Assembly (NCBI GenBank): GCA_004000625.1 | Contig: SAUS01000039.1 | Coordinates: 1 to 24,372 of the forward strand | Direction of reading: 5' to 3' | Length of the DNA stretch: 24,372 nucleotides | Source of the DNA: Candidatus Cibiobacter qucibialis | GTDB lineage: Bacteria; Bacillota; Clostridia; Oscillospirales; Ruminococcaceae | In this document: in pieces, positions 7,341 to 14,978 of the stretch | Position numbering within the stretch: the first letter of the stretch is position 1 | Layout of the letters: each line of letters begins with the position of its first letter | Position numbers and translations under genes: made by a program | The notes under the pieces: model-generated | The model's input: the letters and a program-made list of their open reading frames with translations, nothing else | What the model was told of the DNA's origin: nothing | Databases searched by the model: none

Positions 7341-8525
7341 ATGATGAAGTTGAATACCATGCGCACCCGGCTGGATGGCCTTGTGATTTTCCGCGGTATT
7401 TTGCAGGCCAACATTGTGCCTGCGTTCCGCGCCATGCTGGCCGCTGTGGGGAGCGAGGATTTTGTAAGCGCTGCAGCTGATTTTGAAAACCAGCTGTTTG
7501 AACGCGGCGGCAGCTGGACCCGCGTGCTGCTGGACGCCGTTTTGCAGGATGAGAACATCTGCATCCGCAAAGCTGCCAGCGGCGGCGCCGGGCAGGCCGC
7601 TGCCCGCTGCATGGACAGCGAGCTGGAATTTTTGCAGCAGCTCAGCCGCGTTACGCTGGTTGATTTGACCGGCGGCGAGGAATCCCTTGCCTTTCTGCCC
7701 CGCTGGGAAACCGAGGAAGTGGATTTTGCCGCCGCTTACGCTGAGCGCCTGGCTGAAGTTGGTCAAAAGGGCTACGGCATGTTTGCCCGCCACCACATGT
7801 TCACCATTGAGGATGGCAGCCTGATCCCGGTGCGCTTCCCGGATCCGCAGCGCTTAAGCGAGCTGCCCGGTTACGAGCACGAGCGCGAAAAGGTAATTGC
7901 CAACACCAAGGCTTTGCTGTCCGGCAAGCCTGCCGTGAACGTTTTGCTGTACGGCGATGCGGGCACCGGCAAATCCAGCAGCGTGAAAGCCATTGCCAAT
8001 GAATTTGCGGCGGATGGTCTGCGCCTTGTGGAAGTGAAAAAGAACCAGCTGTATCAGATTCCGGCCCTGCTGGATAGCCTGGCCCAGAACCCACTCAAGT
8101 TCATTTTGTTCATTGACGACCTGAGCTTTTCTGCCAACGACGACAACTTTGCCGCGCTGAAAGCCATTTTGGAAGGCAGCGTGGGCGGCCGCAGCCAGAG
8201 TGTTGTGGTGTACGCCACCTCCAACCGCCGCCATCTCATCAAGGAAACCTTGAGCGACCGTTCCGGTGATGACATCCACGAGGCAGATACCCGCCAGGAA
8301 TTGATGAGCCTTTCGGCCCGGTTCGGCCTGACGGTCACCTTCCAGCGGCCGGATAAAGTTCGGTTTGAAGAAATTCTGCTGGATCTTGCCAAGCAGTACG
8401 GCGTGCAGATGCCGTCTGATCAGCTGTTCACCAAGGGCGAAGCATTCGCCATCCGTGCCGGCGGCCGCAGCCCCCGTGTTGCCCGCCAGTTCATCGAGCT
8501 GCTTTCGGCAGGAGTAAGACTGTAA
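7341..8525 (+). CDS. DUF815-family AAA-type ATPase
   Basis: 394 residues, similar to the DUF815 family of predicted P-loop ATPases. After an N-terminal helical region (1-160) comes the ATPase core: Walker A GDAGTGKSS at 205-213, Walker B FILFIDDLSF at 254-263, and a sensor-1-like VVVYATSNRRHL near 288-299. The C-terminal part (FEEILLDLAKQYGV onward) resembles the AAA lid. The ATG at 7341 is preferred because GGAGG (7328-7332) lies 8 nt upstream; an in-frame TTG at 7335 is too close. Family members are near-universal in clostridia but lack an established role; they are often labelled only as ATP-binding proteins. It is a single-gene unit bracketed by two near-identical MITE copies in direct orientation. 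Confidence 0.88.
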   Translation: MMKLNTMRTRLDGLVIFRGILQANIVPAFRAMLAAVGSEDFVSAAADFENQLFERGGSWTRVLLDAVLQDENICIRKAASGGAGQAAARCMDSELEFLQQLSRVTLVDLTGGEESLAFLPRWETEEVDFAAAYAERLAEVGQKGYGMFARHHMFTIEDGSLIPVRFPDPQRLSELPGYEHEREKVIANTKALLSGKPAVNVLLYGDAGTGKSSSVKAIANEFAADGLRLVEVKKNQLYQIPALLDSLAQNPLKFILFIDDLSFSANDDNFAALKAILEGSVGGRSQSVVVYATSNRRHLIKETLSDRSGDDIHEADTRQELMSLSARFGLTVTFQRPDKVRFEEILLDLAKQYGVQMPSDQLFTKGEAFAIRAGGRSPRVARQFIELLSAGVRL

Positions 8526-8534
8526 GGGAGTTAG

Positions 8535-8706
8535 GGCAATACCGCATAATTCTAAGTGCCGATACGGCGAGCGAGGTGCGGCAGCTGCTAAGCCAAAAGC
8601 GCAGATAATACTTTGTGTATTATCGAGCATTTTGGCAACGCAGTTGCCGTGCCGCAGCCGCCGGAGCGGTGCTTAAGCCGTCAGGCGGGAATTGTGCGGT
8701 ATTGCC
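8535..8706 (+). mobile_element. MITE-like element, full 172-bp copy B
   Basis: Same orientation and length as copy A, with three substitutions. It is flanked by the exact 4-bp duplication TTAG (8531-8534, 8707-8710), inside a TTAGGAG-like tract. It lies between the convergent DUF815 gene and ilvA, where its hairpin could also act as a transcription barrier. Confidence 0.93.
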
Positions 8707-8869
8707 TTAGGAAGTAAGAGTTAGAAGTCAGGAGTTTTTAGGATGCCTGCGGCATGATTTTGATATCAGGCCGTGGGCATTTTGTTATACATTCTTTAAT
8801 TTTAGCTATGCTTTCGTCTTAAGCTGCGTGCCTTCCCCTATTTCTTAACTCCTAACCCCTAACTCAAAA
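8707..8869. other. Gene-free gap with TTAGGAG/CTCCTAA tracts
   Basis: Imperfect TTAGGAG-type repeats are present at about 8707-8742 and, as the complement (CTCCTAA), at 8843-8866. Between them is a small perfect hairpin ATGCC-TGC-GGCAT (8743-8755) followed by GATTTTGAT, a weak terminator candidate for the upstream gene. Nothing coding was seen. Confidence 0.5.
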
Positions 8870-10075
8870 TTACGCTCTCTCGCTTACCAGCTTAAAGCCT
8901 TCTTCGGTCAGTTTGGCTTTAATTTGTTCGATTTGGGTGTGGTCGCGGGTTTCAAGGCCGAGCTTGAGGAAGCAGCTGGTCACGGTCATGTTGGGGTCGG
9001 CCAGGTCATACTGCACGCTGACCACATTGGCCCCCATGCCGGAGATGATCTCGCTCACGCGGGTCAGTTGGCCGGGCTTATCCTCCAGGGCAATCATCAG
9101 ATTGGTCTTGCGGCCGCTCATGATCATGCCGCGGGTGATCACGCGGGAAAGGATGTTTACATCGATATTGCCGCCGGAAATCAGGCAGACGGTCTTTTTG
9201 CCCTCGATGGGCAGCTTGCCGAACAGCGCGGCGGCAACCGGCGTGGCACCGGCACCTTCGGCCACCAGCTTCTGGTTTTCCATCAGGGCCAGGATGGCGG
9301 CAGCAATCTCATCCTCGCTGACCGTCACGATGCCGTCCACATACTGTTCGATCATCTTAAAGGTGGTTTCGCCGGGGGTCTTTACCGCAATGCCGTCCGC
9401 AAAGGTATCCACATGGTCCAGCGTTTCATACGTATGGTCGCGGTACGCATTGTACATGCTGGCGGCACCGGTAGCCTGAACGCCGTAAATCTTGACATCG
9501 GGGCGCAGGCTCTTGATGGCAAAGGCCACACCGGCCAGCAGGCCGCCGCCGCCCACGGGCACCACAACAGCTTCCACATCGGGCAGCTGATCCAGAATTT
9601 CCAGGCCAATGGTACCCTGACCGGCAATGACCAGCTCATCATCATAGGGGTGGATGAAGGTCATGCCTGTTTCTTTCTGTAGTTCCACAGCGCGGTCATG
9701 GGCGTCATCGTAAGTGCCCTTGACCAGCTCCACCTGGGCGCCCAGGCGTTTGGTGCTTTCCACCTTCATCAGCGGCGCGCCGTCCGGCATGCAGACAACG
9801 CTCTTGATGCCCATGCTGGTGGCGGCCAGTGCCACGCCCTGTGCATGGTTGCCCGCCGAGCAGGCGATCACGCCTTTGGCGCGCTCCTCTGCGGTCAGCT
9901 GGCTGATTTTGTAATAAGCGCCACGCACCTTAAAGCTGCCGGTCACCTGCAGGTTCTCGGTTTTCAAGTACAGGTCACTCGCGCTGTTCAGCCGCGATGC
10001 CGCAATCAGATCCGTGCGGCGTGCAACGTCACGCAGAACAAACGCGGCATGGTAGATCTTATCCAGTGTAAGCAT
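8870..10075 (-). CDS. ilvA: Threonine ammonia-lyase (dehydratase) with C-terminal ACT domain
   Basis: 401 residues. It deaminates threonine to 2-oxobutyrate with pyridoxal phosphate (EC 4.3.1.19), the first committed step to isoleucine. Seen: the PLP lysine in TGSFKVRGAYYK (Lys49), SAGNHAQGVA (73-82), the phosphate-binding GGGG loop (175-178) and SGGNIDVN (300-307). A single ACT-type domain follows (about 325-395: TNLMIALEDKPGQLTRV, then a second half ending EEGFKLVSERA). This layout resembles the short ACT-containing form rather than the two-ACT E. coli IlvA, so allosteric control by isoleucine or valine is inferred only. The start at 10075 has GAGGG 8 nt upstream; the frame is open for 21 more codons, but no ribosome site supports them. 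It supplies the ilvB product with 2-oxobutyrate. Confidence 0.95.
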   Translation of the reverse strand: MLTLDKIYHAAFVLRDVARRTDLIAASRLNSASDLYLKTENLQVTGSFKVRGAYYKISQLTAEERAKGVIACSAGNHAQGVALAATSMGIKSVVCMPDGAPLMKVESTKRLGAQVELVKGTYDDAHDRAVELQKETGMTFIHPYDDELVIAGQGTIGLEILDQLPDVEAVVVPVGGGGLLAGVAFAIKSLRPDVKIYGVQATGAASMYNAYRDHTYETLDHVDTFADGIAVKTPGETTFKMIEQYVDGIVTVSEDEIAAAILALMENQKLVAEGAGATPVAAALFGKLPIEGKKTVCLISGGNIDVNILSRVITRGMIMSGRKTNLMIALEDKPGQLTRVSEIISGMGANVVSVQYDLADPNMTVTSCFLKLGLETRDHTQIEQIKAKLTEEGFKLVSERA

Positions 10076-10129
10076 TGATGTTCCCTCTCTTTTTGCTGCC
10101 CTGCATATAAATGACAATGCAAGCGGCGG

Positions 10130-10162
10130 TCCCCGCATATGCCGCGGAGCCGCCGTGTTCTC
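10130..10162 (-). promoter_or_regulatory. Hairpin in the ilvA 5' leader
   Basis: A GC-rich stem, roughly CGGCGG with CCGCCG plus TCC/GGA, encloses CCCGCATATGCCGCG. It lies in the predicted 100-nt leader of ilvA. There is no U-tract after it, so it is not a plain terminator; a role in mRNA stability or control is possible but unproven. Confidence 0.35.
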
Positions 10163-10188
10163 TGCTTCGCCTTTGAAGTCTGTGCATC

Positions 10189-10217
10189 ATTATAGTTGAG
10201 TGTGTTTAATTTGTAAA
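10189..10217 (-). promoter_or_regulatory. Sigma-A promoter of ilvA
   Basis: On the minus strand, TTTACA (10217-10212), a 17-nt spacer and a perfect TATAAT (10194-10189). The predicted leader is about 105 nt. Confidence 0.85.
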
Positions 10218-10309
10218 GTGAATCATTTTCATGTGTATGGCTGTCACGGACAGTTTTCGTAAAGAGAGAGTTAGAAATAGAGTTAGGAGTGAGAAGTTAG
10301 GAGTTTTAG

Positions 10310-10593
10310 GGCAATACCGCATAATTCTAAGTGCCGATACGGCGAGCGAGGTGCGGCAGATGCTAAGCCAAAAGCGCAGATAATACTGGATGCTGCAAAG
10401 GTGAGCGCCGCCAGTGGCGGAAACAGCGAACCGAAGCAGGGGCAGCGGTCGCAGAGTGCGAGGGGCTTTTGCCCCCGAAGCACGATGCGGGTACCGCAAC
10501 CCGACATTATCGAGCATTTTGGCAACGCAGATGCCGTGCCGCAGCCGCCGAAGCGGTGCTTAAGCCGCTAGGCGGGAATTGTGCGGTGTTGCC
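10310..10593 (+). mobile_element. MITE-like element, 284-bp copy C with a nested insert at its apex
   Basis: The outer parts match copies A and B. The apex, which in other copies reads ATAATACTGGATGTCTTATC, carries about 112 extra bases (about 10393-10505) after GGATG. The insert has its own hairpins (CCGCC-AGT-GGCGG; GGGGC-TTTT-GCCCC; GCGGGT...ACCCG). The terminal repeat on the right has one change (GTGTTGCC). The flanks are TTAG and TAAG, so the duplication is not exact. It has no coding potential. Confidence 0.9.
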
Positions 10594-10890
10594 TAAGCAT
10601 TATAAAATTAAAGCATTCAGAGATTAAGTTACAAGGTCGGTCGAAATATACGGATTGTATATTTTAATATATATTATCCATTCGCAAATTTCACGAAACT
10701 CTTGCCATGCTCTCTACTCATTTTTTGAGCCGCGCCACGCGCGGCGGTCCACCTTCATTATTCATTCATTATTCATTATTCATTATTCTCTATTCTTTAT
10801 TTATTCCTTCAACTCGTCCCTCCTAACTCCTAATTCCTAACTGCTTTCGTTTTTCTGCTGTCAAACCTGCCAAAACATGCACCGTATTCT
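10594..10890. other. AT-rich gene-free region with CATTATTC repeats and a GC hairpin
   Basis: It contains an A/T-only stretch around 10655-10680, a perfect hairpin GCCGCGC-CAC-GCGCGGC (10729-10745), and a CATTATT/CATTCATT run at about 10755-10790 leading into TTCTCTATTCTTTATTTATT. CTCCTAA-type repeats follow at about 10821-10848. The hairpin has T residues on its 5' side on the plus strand, so it does not look like a terminator for either neighbour. No gene was seen. Confidence 0.5.
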
Positions 10891-10894
10891 TGTG

Positions 10895-10947
10895 CTTGTA
10901 TACACTTTTTTCGGCCTGCAGAATCGGCTATAATGTATGTATACAAG
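10895..10947 (+). promoter_or_regulatory. kduI promoter bracketed by an inverted operator pair
   Basis: CTTGTATACA (10895-10904) and TGTATACAAG (10938-10947) are exact inverted copies. Each contains the self-complementary TGTATACA, with centres 41 bp apart (about four helical turns). Between them is a perfect TATAAT (10929-10934) with only a T-rich -35 region (10906-10911). The second site overlaps the predicted transcript start. TNGTATACNA-like sites are typical of FadR-subfamily GntR regulators, several of which control uronate genes; the actual regulator is not in the window. Confidence 0.7.
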
Positions 10948-11014
10948 GTCAGCGAAACGGTTGGCATCCCGCCAGTCCGCTGCCGCTGCAAGCAAAACGG
11001 GAGGATTCCGCCCC

Positions 11015-11860
11015 ATGGATATTCGTTATTCCTGCAATCAGCGTGACTTCAAGCGCTATACCACCGAGGAAGTCCGCAACGAGTTCCTGATTACCGATCT
11101 GTACAAAGCAGATGAGATGGTTGCCGTTTACAGCCATGTTGACCGCATGGTCACGTTGGGCTGCATGCCGGTCAACGAGGTCGTGTCCATTGATAAGGGC
11201 ATTGACATTTGGGCAAACTTTGGCACCCACTATTTCCTGGAGCGCCGCGAAATCGGCATTTTCAACATTGGTGATGGCGCCGGTACCATTACCGCAGACG
11301 GCGTGGCCTATCACCTGGGCTATAAGGACTGCCTGTACATCACCCAGGGCACCAAGGAAGTTACCTTTGCCAGCGATGATGCCGCCAAGCCCGCCAAGTT
11401 CTATATGGTCAGTGCTCCGGCCCACTGCCGTTACGAAACCAAGCTGATCACCCTGGCTGACGCTGCCAAGCGCCCGCTGGGCACCCTGGAAACCTGCAAC
11501 AAGCGCACCATCAACCAGTTTATCCACCCCAGCGTGCTGAAAACCTGCCAGCTTTCCATGGGCATGACCGCTCTGGAGCCGGGCAGCAACTGGAACACCA
11601 TGCCCAGCCACACCCACGAGCGCCGCATGGAGATCTACACCTACTTCGAGATTCCCGAAGGCCAGGCCGTATTCCACATGTGCGGCGAGCCGACCGAAAC
11701 CCGCCATGTTGTGATGCACAACTATGATGCTGTTATCAGCCCGTCCTGGAGCATCCACAGCGGCGTTGGCACCTCCAACTACACCTTCATCTGGGCCATG
11801 GGTGGTGAAAACATGGAATTCGATGACATGGATAACATTGCTACGACTGATCTTCGGTAA
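11015..11860 (+). CDS. kduI: 5-dehydro-4-deoxy-D-glucuronate isomerase
   Basis: 281 residues, close to the usual 276-280. It converts 5-keto-4-deoxyuronate, formed from unsaturated galacturonate or glucuronate released by pectin or glycosaminoglycan lyases, to 2,5-diketo-3-deoxygluconate (EC 5.3.1.17) in the cytoplasm. The cupin zinc-site pattern is clear: His199 and His201 in PSHTHERRMEIYTYFE, Glu206, and His248 in SWSIHSGVGTSNY. Other family segments are GTHYFLERREIGIFNIG (70-86) and FIHPSVLKTCQLSMG (169-183). The ATG at 11015 follows GGGAGG at 10-nt spacing; the in-frame ATG at 10937 lies upstream of the predicted transcript start. kduD follows 150 nt downstream. Confidence 0.97.
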   Translation: MDIRYSCNQRDFKRYTTEEVRNEFLITDLYKADEMVAVYSHVDRMVTLGCMPVNEVVSIDKGIDIWANFGTHYFLERREIGIFNIGDGAGTITADGVAYHLGYKDCLYITQGTKEVTFASDDAAKPAKFYMVSAPAHCRYETKLITLADAAKRPLGTLETCNKRTINQFIHPSVLKTCQLSMGMTALEPGSNWNTMPSHTHERRMEIYTYFEIPEGQAVFHMCGEPTETRHVVMHNYDAVISPSWSIHSGVGTSNYTFIWAMGGENMEFDDMDNIATTDLR

Positions 11861-11878
11861 AGCCTTTTTATAAAGAAA

Positions 11879-11919
11879 AAAGAATAATTAAAAGTGATGG
11901 TATTCCTTCATTATTCTTT
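11879..11919 (+). other. AT-only hairpin between kduI and kduD
   Basis: AAAGAATAAT (11879-11888) and ATTATTCTTT (11910-11919) are perfect inverted repeats with a 21-nt loop, followed by TATTATTTATTCTTTCTT. It is too AT-rich for a strong terminator. It might reduce read-through or process the kduI-kduD message. Confidence 0.4.
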
Positions 11920-12013
11920 ATTATTTATTCTTTCTTCATTTCCAATCTCGTTCCCCTGCCGCTCTATGCGCGGCTTTTGAATTACATAACATCACTTTCA
12001 GGAGGTAAGAAAT

Positions 12014-12823
12014 ATGTCTGTCTGCACCCCGAAATCTTTTGATCTGACCGGCAAGGTTGCCCTGATCACCGGCGCTTCTTACGGCATCGGTTTTGCTATC
12101 GCCACCGCTATGGCAAACTGCGGCGCTACCATCGTTTTCAATGATATCAAGCAGGAACTGGTTGATAAAGGTCTGGCCGCTTACAAAGAGGCTGGCATCA
12201 CTGCCCATGGCTATGTCTGCGATGTTACCAACGAAGACGCCGTCAACGCCATGGTCAAGCAAATCACCGAGGAAGTCGGCCACATCAACATTCTGGTCAA
12301 CAACGCCGGTATCATCAAGCGCATCCCCATGTGCGAAATGACCGCTGCACAGTTCCGTCAGGTCATCGATGTTGACCTGAACGCTCCCTTTATCGTTGCC
12401 AAGGCCATCATCCCCGACATGATCGAGCAGGGCGGCGGCAAGATCATCAACATCTGCTCCATGATGAGCGAACTGGGCCGTGAGACTGTTTCCGCTTACG
12501 CGGCTGCCAAGGGCGGCCTGAAGATGCTGACCAAAAACATTGCTTCCGAGTACGGCCAGTACAACATTCAGTGCAACGGCATTGGCCCCGGCTACATCGC
12601 CACCCCGCAGACCGCGCCCCTGCGTGAGATCCAGCCGGACGGCAGCCGCCATCCGTTTGACCAGTTCATCGTTGCCAAGACTCCCGCTGCACGCTGGGGC
12701 AACGCCGAGGACCTGGGCGGCCCCGCTGTCTTCCTGGCATCTGAAGCTTCCGATTTCGTCAACGGCCTGATTCTGTACGTTGACGGCGGCATCCTGGCCT
12801 ACATCGGCAAGCAGCCGGGTTGA
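12014..12823 (+). CDS. kduD: SDR oxidoreductase, probable 2-dehydro-3-deoxy-D-gluconate 5-dehydrogenase
   Basis: 269 residues of a classical short-chain dehydrogenase. The nucleotide-binding loop TGASYGIG is at 19-26, NNAG at 96-99, catalytic Ser149 lies in INICSMMSELG, and the Tyr162/Lys166 pair is in SAYAAAKGG. It reduces the kduI product to KDG (EC 1.1.1.127) by context. It is somewhat longer than E. coli KduD (253), and by sequence alone gluconate 5-dehydrogenase is the main alternative, since the two families are close. The ribosome site AGGAGGT 7 nt before the ATG is the strongest in the window, suggesting high expression. It sits immediately after kduI on the same strand. Confidence 0.88.
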   Translation: MSVCTPKSFDLTGKVALITGASYGIGFAIATAMANCGATIVFNDIKQELVDKGLAAYKEAGITAHGYVCDVTNEDAVNAMVKQITEEVGHINILVNNAGIIKRIPMCEMTAAQFRQVIDVDLNAPFIVAKAIIPDMIEQGGGKIINICSMMSELGRETVSAYAAAKGGLKMLTKNIASEYGQYNIQCNGIGPGYIATPQTAPLREIQPDGSRHPFDQFIVAKTPAARWGNAEDLGGPAVFLASEASDFVNGLILYVDGGILAYIGKQPG

Positions 12824-12874
12824 TTGGGTGTCGGTTTGTCTCCCATAAAGGTCTGACCTGATCATAAAAGATTT

Positions 12875-12930
12875 TCCCCCGTTTTGCAGCAGGCGTAAAT
12901 GCCACTGTGGAACGGGGGATTTGTTTTTTA
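12875..12930 (+). terminator. Intrinsic terminator after kduD
   Basis: TCCCCCGTT (12875-12883) pairs with AACGGGGGA (12911-12919), with an inner GGC/GCC stem, and is followed by TTTGTTTTTTAT. It lies about 50 nt past the kduD stop. Confidence 0.85.
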
Positions 12931-13000
12931 TGCTGATGTATGGGCATTTTTAACAGGCCAGCAGTTGGATTATTTGAGTTACGGAATATTTCGCAGCTCG

Positions 13001-13028
13001 TCCGCGGGCGCACAATGTGCGCCTCTAC
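13001..13028 (-). repeat. Second copy of the GGGCGCAC hairpin repeat
   Basis: On the minus strand, GTAGAGGCGCACATTGTGCG followed by CCCGCGGA corresponds to 2991-3018 with few changes. The stem is GGCGCAC-ATT-GTGCGCC. The copy lies 17 bp before a MITE derivative. Confidence 0.65.
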
Positions 13029-13045
13029 TCGTGTGGTAATTCTAA

Positions 13046-13144
13046 GGCAACACCGCACAATTCCCGCCTTGCGGCTTAAGCACCGCTCCGGCGGCTGCGG
13101 CACCTCGCTCGCCGTATCGGCACTTAGAATTATGCGGTATTGCC
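13046..13144 (-). mobile_element. MITE-like element, 99-bp internally deleted copy D
   Basis: Both termini are intact (GGCAACACCGCACAATTC and GAATTATGCGGTATTGCC), but the central 73 bp including the apex hairpin are missing. The junction reads GGCTGCGGCACCTCGCTC, consistent with deletion between the two GCGGCA/TGCCGC arms. The flanks CTAA and CTCA are an imperfect 4-bp match. It lies between convergent kduD and uxaC. Confidence 0.9.
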
Positions 13145-13248
13145 CTCATTAAAATAGTTCCTCCCTCCTACCTCCCAACTTTTTCTCTTCGCCCCGATTT
13201 TGCCCTCTTTTTTGCCCTTTTGCACAAGAAAAAGATTCTCATTCTATG

Positions 13249-13281
13249 GAAAAAGCCCTGCTGTCTTTCAGGCAGCAGGGC
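13249..13281 (-). terminator. Intrinsic terminator after uxaC
   Basis: GCCCTGCTG (13255-13263) and CAGCAGGGC (13273-13281) form a perfect 9-bp stem. On the minus strand it is followed by six Ts (complement of 13249-13254, allowing for one edge base). On the plus strand a shorter ATTTTT also follows. Confidence 0.85.
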
Positions 13282-13318
13282 AATTTTTACAATGTTTTAT
13301 TTTCTGATTTGTGCAGAA

Positions 13319-14761
13319 TTACAGGTGGAAGTAACGCTGTGCGTTGTAGTAGCTGATGCCTTCCACGATCTTCTTCAGGGTCTTCTCATCGCTGGGGTAC
13401 TGGCCATTCTCGACCCAGTTGCCGATGAGGTTGCACATCAGGCGGCGGAACAGTTCGTGGCGGGTATAGCTCAGGAAGCTACGGCTGTCGGTCAGCATGC
13501 CGATAAAGTTGCCCAGCAGCCCCAGGCGAGCCAGGGTCTTCATCTGCTGGTACATTCCGTCGTCGGTATCGCAGAACCACCAGGCAGAGCCCAGCTGGAT
13601 CTTGCCGGGAACTTCGTCATCCTGGAATGCACCCAGGATGGTGCCCAGCATGTCAAAGTCGGCGGGGTTCAGGCTGTACAGGATCACCTTCGGGCATTCG
13701 CCGGTCTCGGTCAGCTTGCTCAGCAGGCTGCTGATGGCGGCGCTGCCATCGGTCACAGCGATCATATCAAAGCCAGTATCGGGGCCCAGCTTCTTGTACA
13801 TCTTCTGGTTGACATTGCGCAGGCAGCTGTAATGGATCTGCATGGCAACGTTATACTTTTTGTACAGGCGGCCCAGGCTGATCAGCAGGTAGGTGGTGTA
13901 TGCGTCGCCCTCTTCCTGGGTCAGCGGCTCACCGGCCATAGCCTTTTTGAAAGCTGCGGTTGCCTTTTCGGCGTTGGTCTCCACGTAAGGAACATAATCC
14001 AGCCCGTGGTCAGAAGCGCGGCAGCCCATCTCAACAAAGAACTGCAGGCGCTCTTCCAGAGCGTTGACCACACAGTTGGCGCAGGCGAACTTGCGGCCAA
14101 CAACTTCTTCCAGCTTATGGATGTAATCCGCAAAGCCGTCCTTGCGGATGTTCAGGACCTTGTCCGGGCGGAAGGAAGGTGCAACAACAACCTTGATGGT
14201 GGGGTCTTCCTTGATCTTCTTGTGCCATTCCAGGCTGTCGATGGGGTCATCGGTGGTGCCGACCATGGCAACGTTGCTCTGCTCGATCAGGCCGCGCACG
14301 GTCATCTTGGGATCATGCTGCAGCTTATCGTTGCACAGGTTCCAGACTTCCTCAGCGGTATCGCCGTTCAGAACGCCGTTGTAGCCAAAGTACTTTTTCA
14401 GTTCCAGGTGGCACCAGGTGTACATCGGGTTGCCGATGGCCATTTCCAGTGCTTCTGCAAACTTCTGGAAGCGCTCGCGGTCCGGCTTGTCACCGGTGAT
14501 GTACTCTTCGGGCACACCGTTGGAACGCATCACGCGCCACTTATAATGGTCGCCGAAGTAGTAGTCAGAGCCATCGGCCAGAACCTGATGGCCGCCCAGC
14601 CATACCTGAGCGATATTTTCAAAGCGGCGGTCCTCGTAGATCTCCTGCGGGGGAATGTGGCAGTGATAGTCTACGATAGGCAGCGTTTCTGCATAATCAT
14701 GATACAGGTGCTGCGCGGTGGGGGTTTCCAGCAGGAAATCCTTGTCCATAAATGCTTTCAT
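13319..14761 (-). CDS. uxaC: Glucuronate (uronate) isomerase
   Basis: 480 residues, slightly longer than the usual 466-470. It isomerises D-galacturonate to D-tagaturonate and D-glucuronate to D-fructuronate (EC 5.3.1.12). It belongs to the metal-dependent hydrolase (TIM-barrel) superfamily: DYHCHIPPQEIYED (31-44) carries His33 and His35. Other family segments are HYKWRVMRSNGVPEEYITG, a C-terminal SAWWFCDTDDGMYQQM and LTDSRSFLSYTRHELFRR. The ATG at 14761 has GGAG 9 nt upstream; in-frame starts farther up lack ribosome sites. It is divergent from uxaB across 365 bp with separate promoters. Confidence 0.97.
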   Translation of the reverse strand: MKAFMDKDFLLETPTAQHLYHDYAETLPIVDYHCHIPPQEIYEDRRFENIAQVWLGGHQVLADGSDYYFGDHYKWRVMRSNGVPEEYITGDKPDRERFQKFAEALEMAIGNPMYTWCHLELKKYFGYNGVLNGDTAEEVWNLCNDKLQHDPKMTVRGLIEQSNVAMVGTTDDPIDSLEWHKKIKEDPTIKVVVAPSFRPDKVLNIRKDGFADYIHKLEEVVGRKFACANCVVNALEERLQFFVEMGCRASDHGLDYVPYVETNAEKATAAFKKAMAGEPLTQEEGDAYTTYLLISLGRLYKKYNVAMQIHYSCLRNVNQKMYKKLGPDTGFDMIAVTDGSAAISSLLSKLTETGECPKVILYSLNPADFDMLGTILGAFQDDEVPGKIQLGSAWWFCDTDDGMYQQMKTLARLGLLGNFIGMLTDSRSFLSYTRHELFRRLMCNLIGNWVENGQYPSDEKTLKKIVEGISYYNAQRYFHL

Positions 14762-14848
14762 AATTGCAAGCTCCTTCGTTGTGTGCTGCGGGTCAACAGA
14801 ACGAATCATGCTGCCTCCAAACAGCAGAATAAAACATAAGCTGATATT

Positions 14849-14877
14849 ATTATACATACTTGCAGCGGTTTGAACAA
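14849..14877 (-). promoter_or_regulatory. uxaC promoter
   Basis: On the minus strand, TTGTTC (14877-14872), a 17-nt spacer and TATAAT (14854-14849), about 85 nt before the start. The -10 overlaps GTATGTATA (14859-14851), a 9-mer also present at the kduI transcript start. Confidence 0.8.
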
Positions 14878-14978
14878 GTTGCAAATCTTGCCCTTTTGAT
14901 GTAAAAAGCACTAAAAATATTGCATCCCGCTTGTGCAAAACAGGGAAAGGGAAAAAAGTCAAAGAAGGAGCGCAAAAT

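Noticed and set aside
10076..10138. A 21-codon in-frame extension of ilvA, or a leader peptide.
   Set aside because: No ribosome site, no run of Ile/Val/Thr codons, and no stop before ilvA, so it is not an attenuator peptide.
10729..10745. GCCGCGC-CAC-GCGCGGC hairpin as a terminator.
   Set aside because: No T-run follows on either strand and no gene ends nearby.
7249..10950. The 9-mer TACAAGGTC occurs at about 7250, 10631 and 10942.
   Set aside because: No common position relative to promoters and no palindromy; probably chance in AT-richer gaps.
12014..12823. Annotation as gluconate 5-dehydrogenase (IdnO/Gno).
   Set aside because: The SDR families are close, but the position right after kduI favours the KduD reaction; kept as an alternative in the entry.
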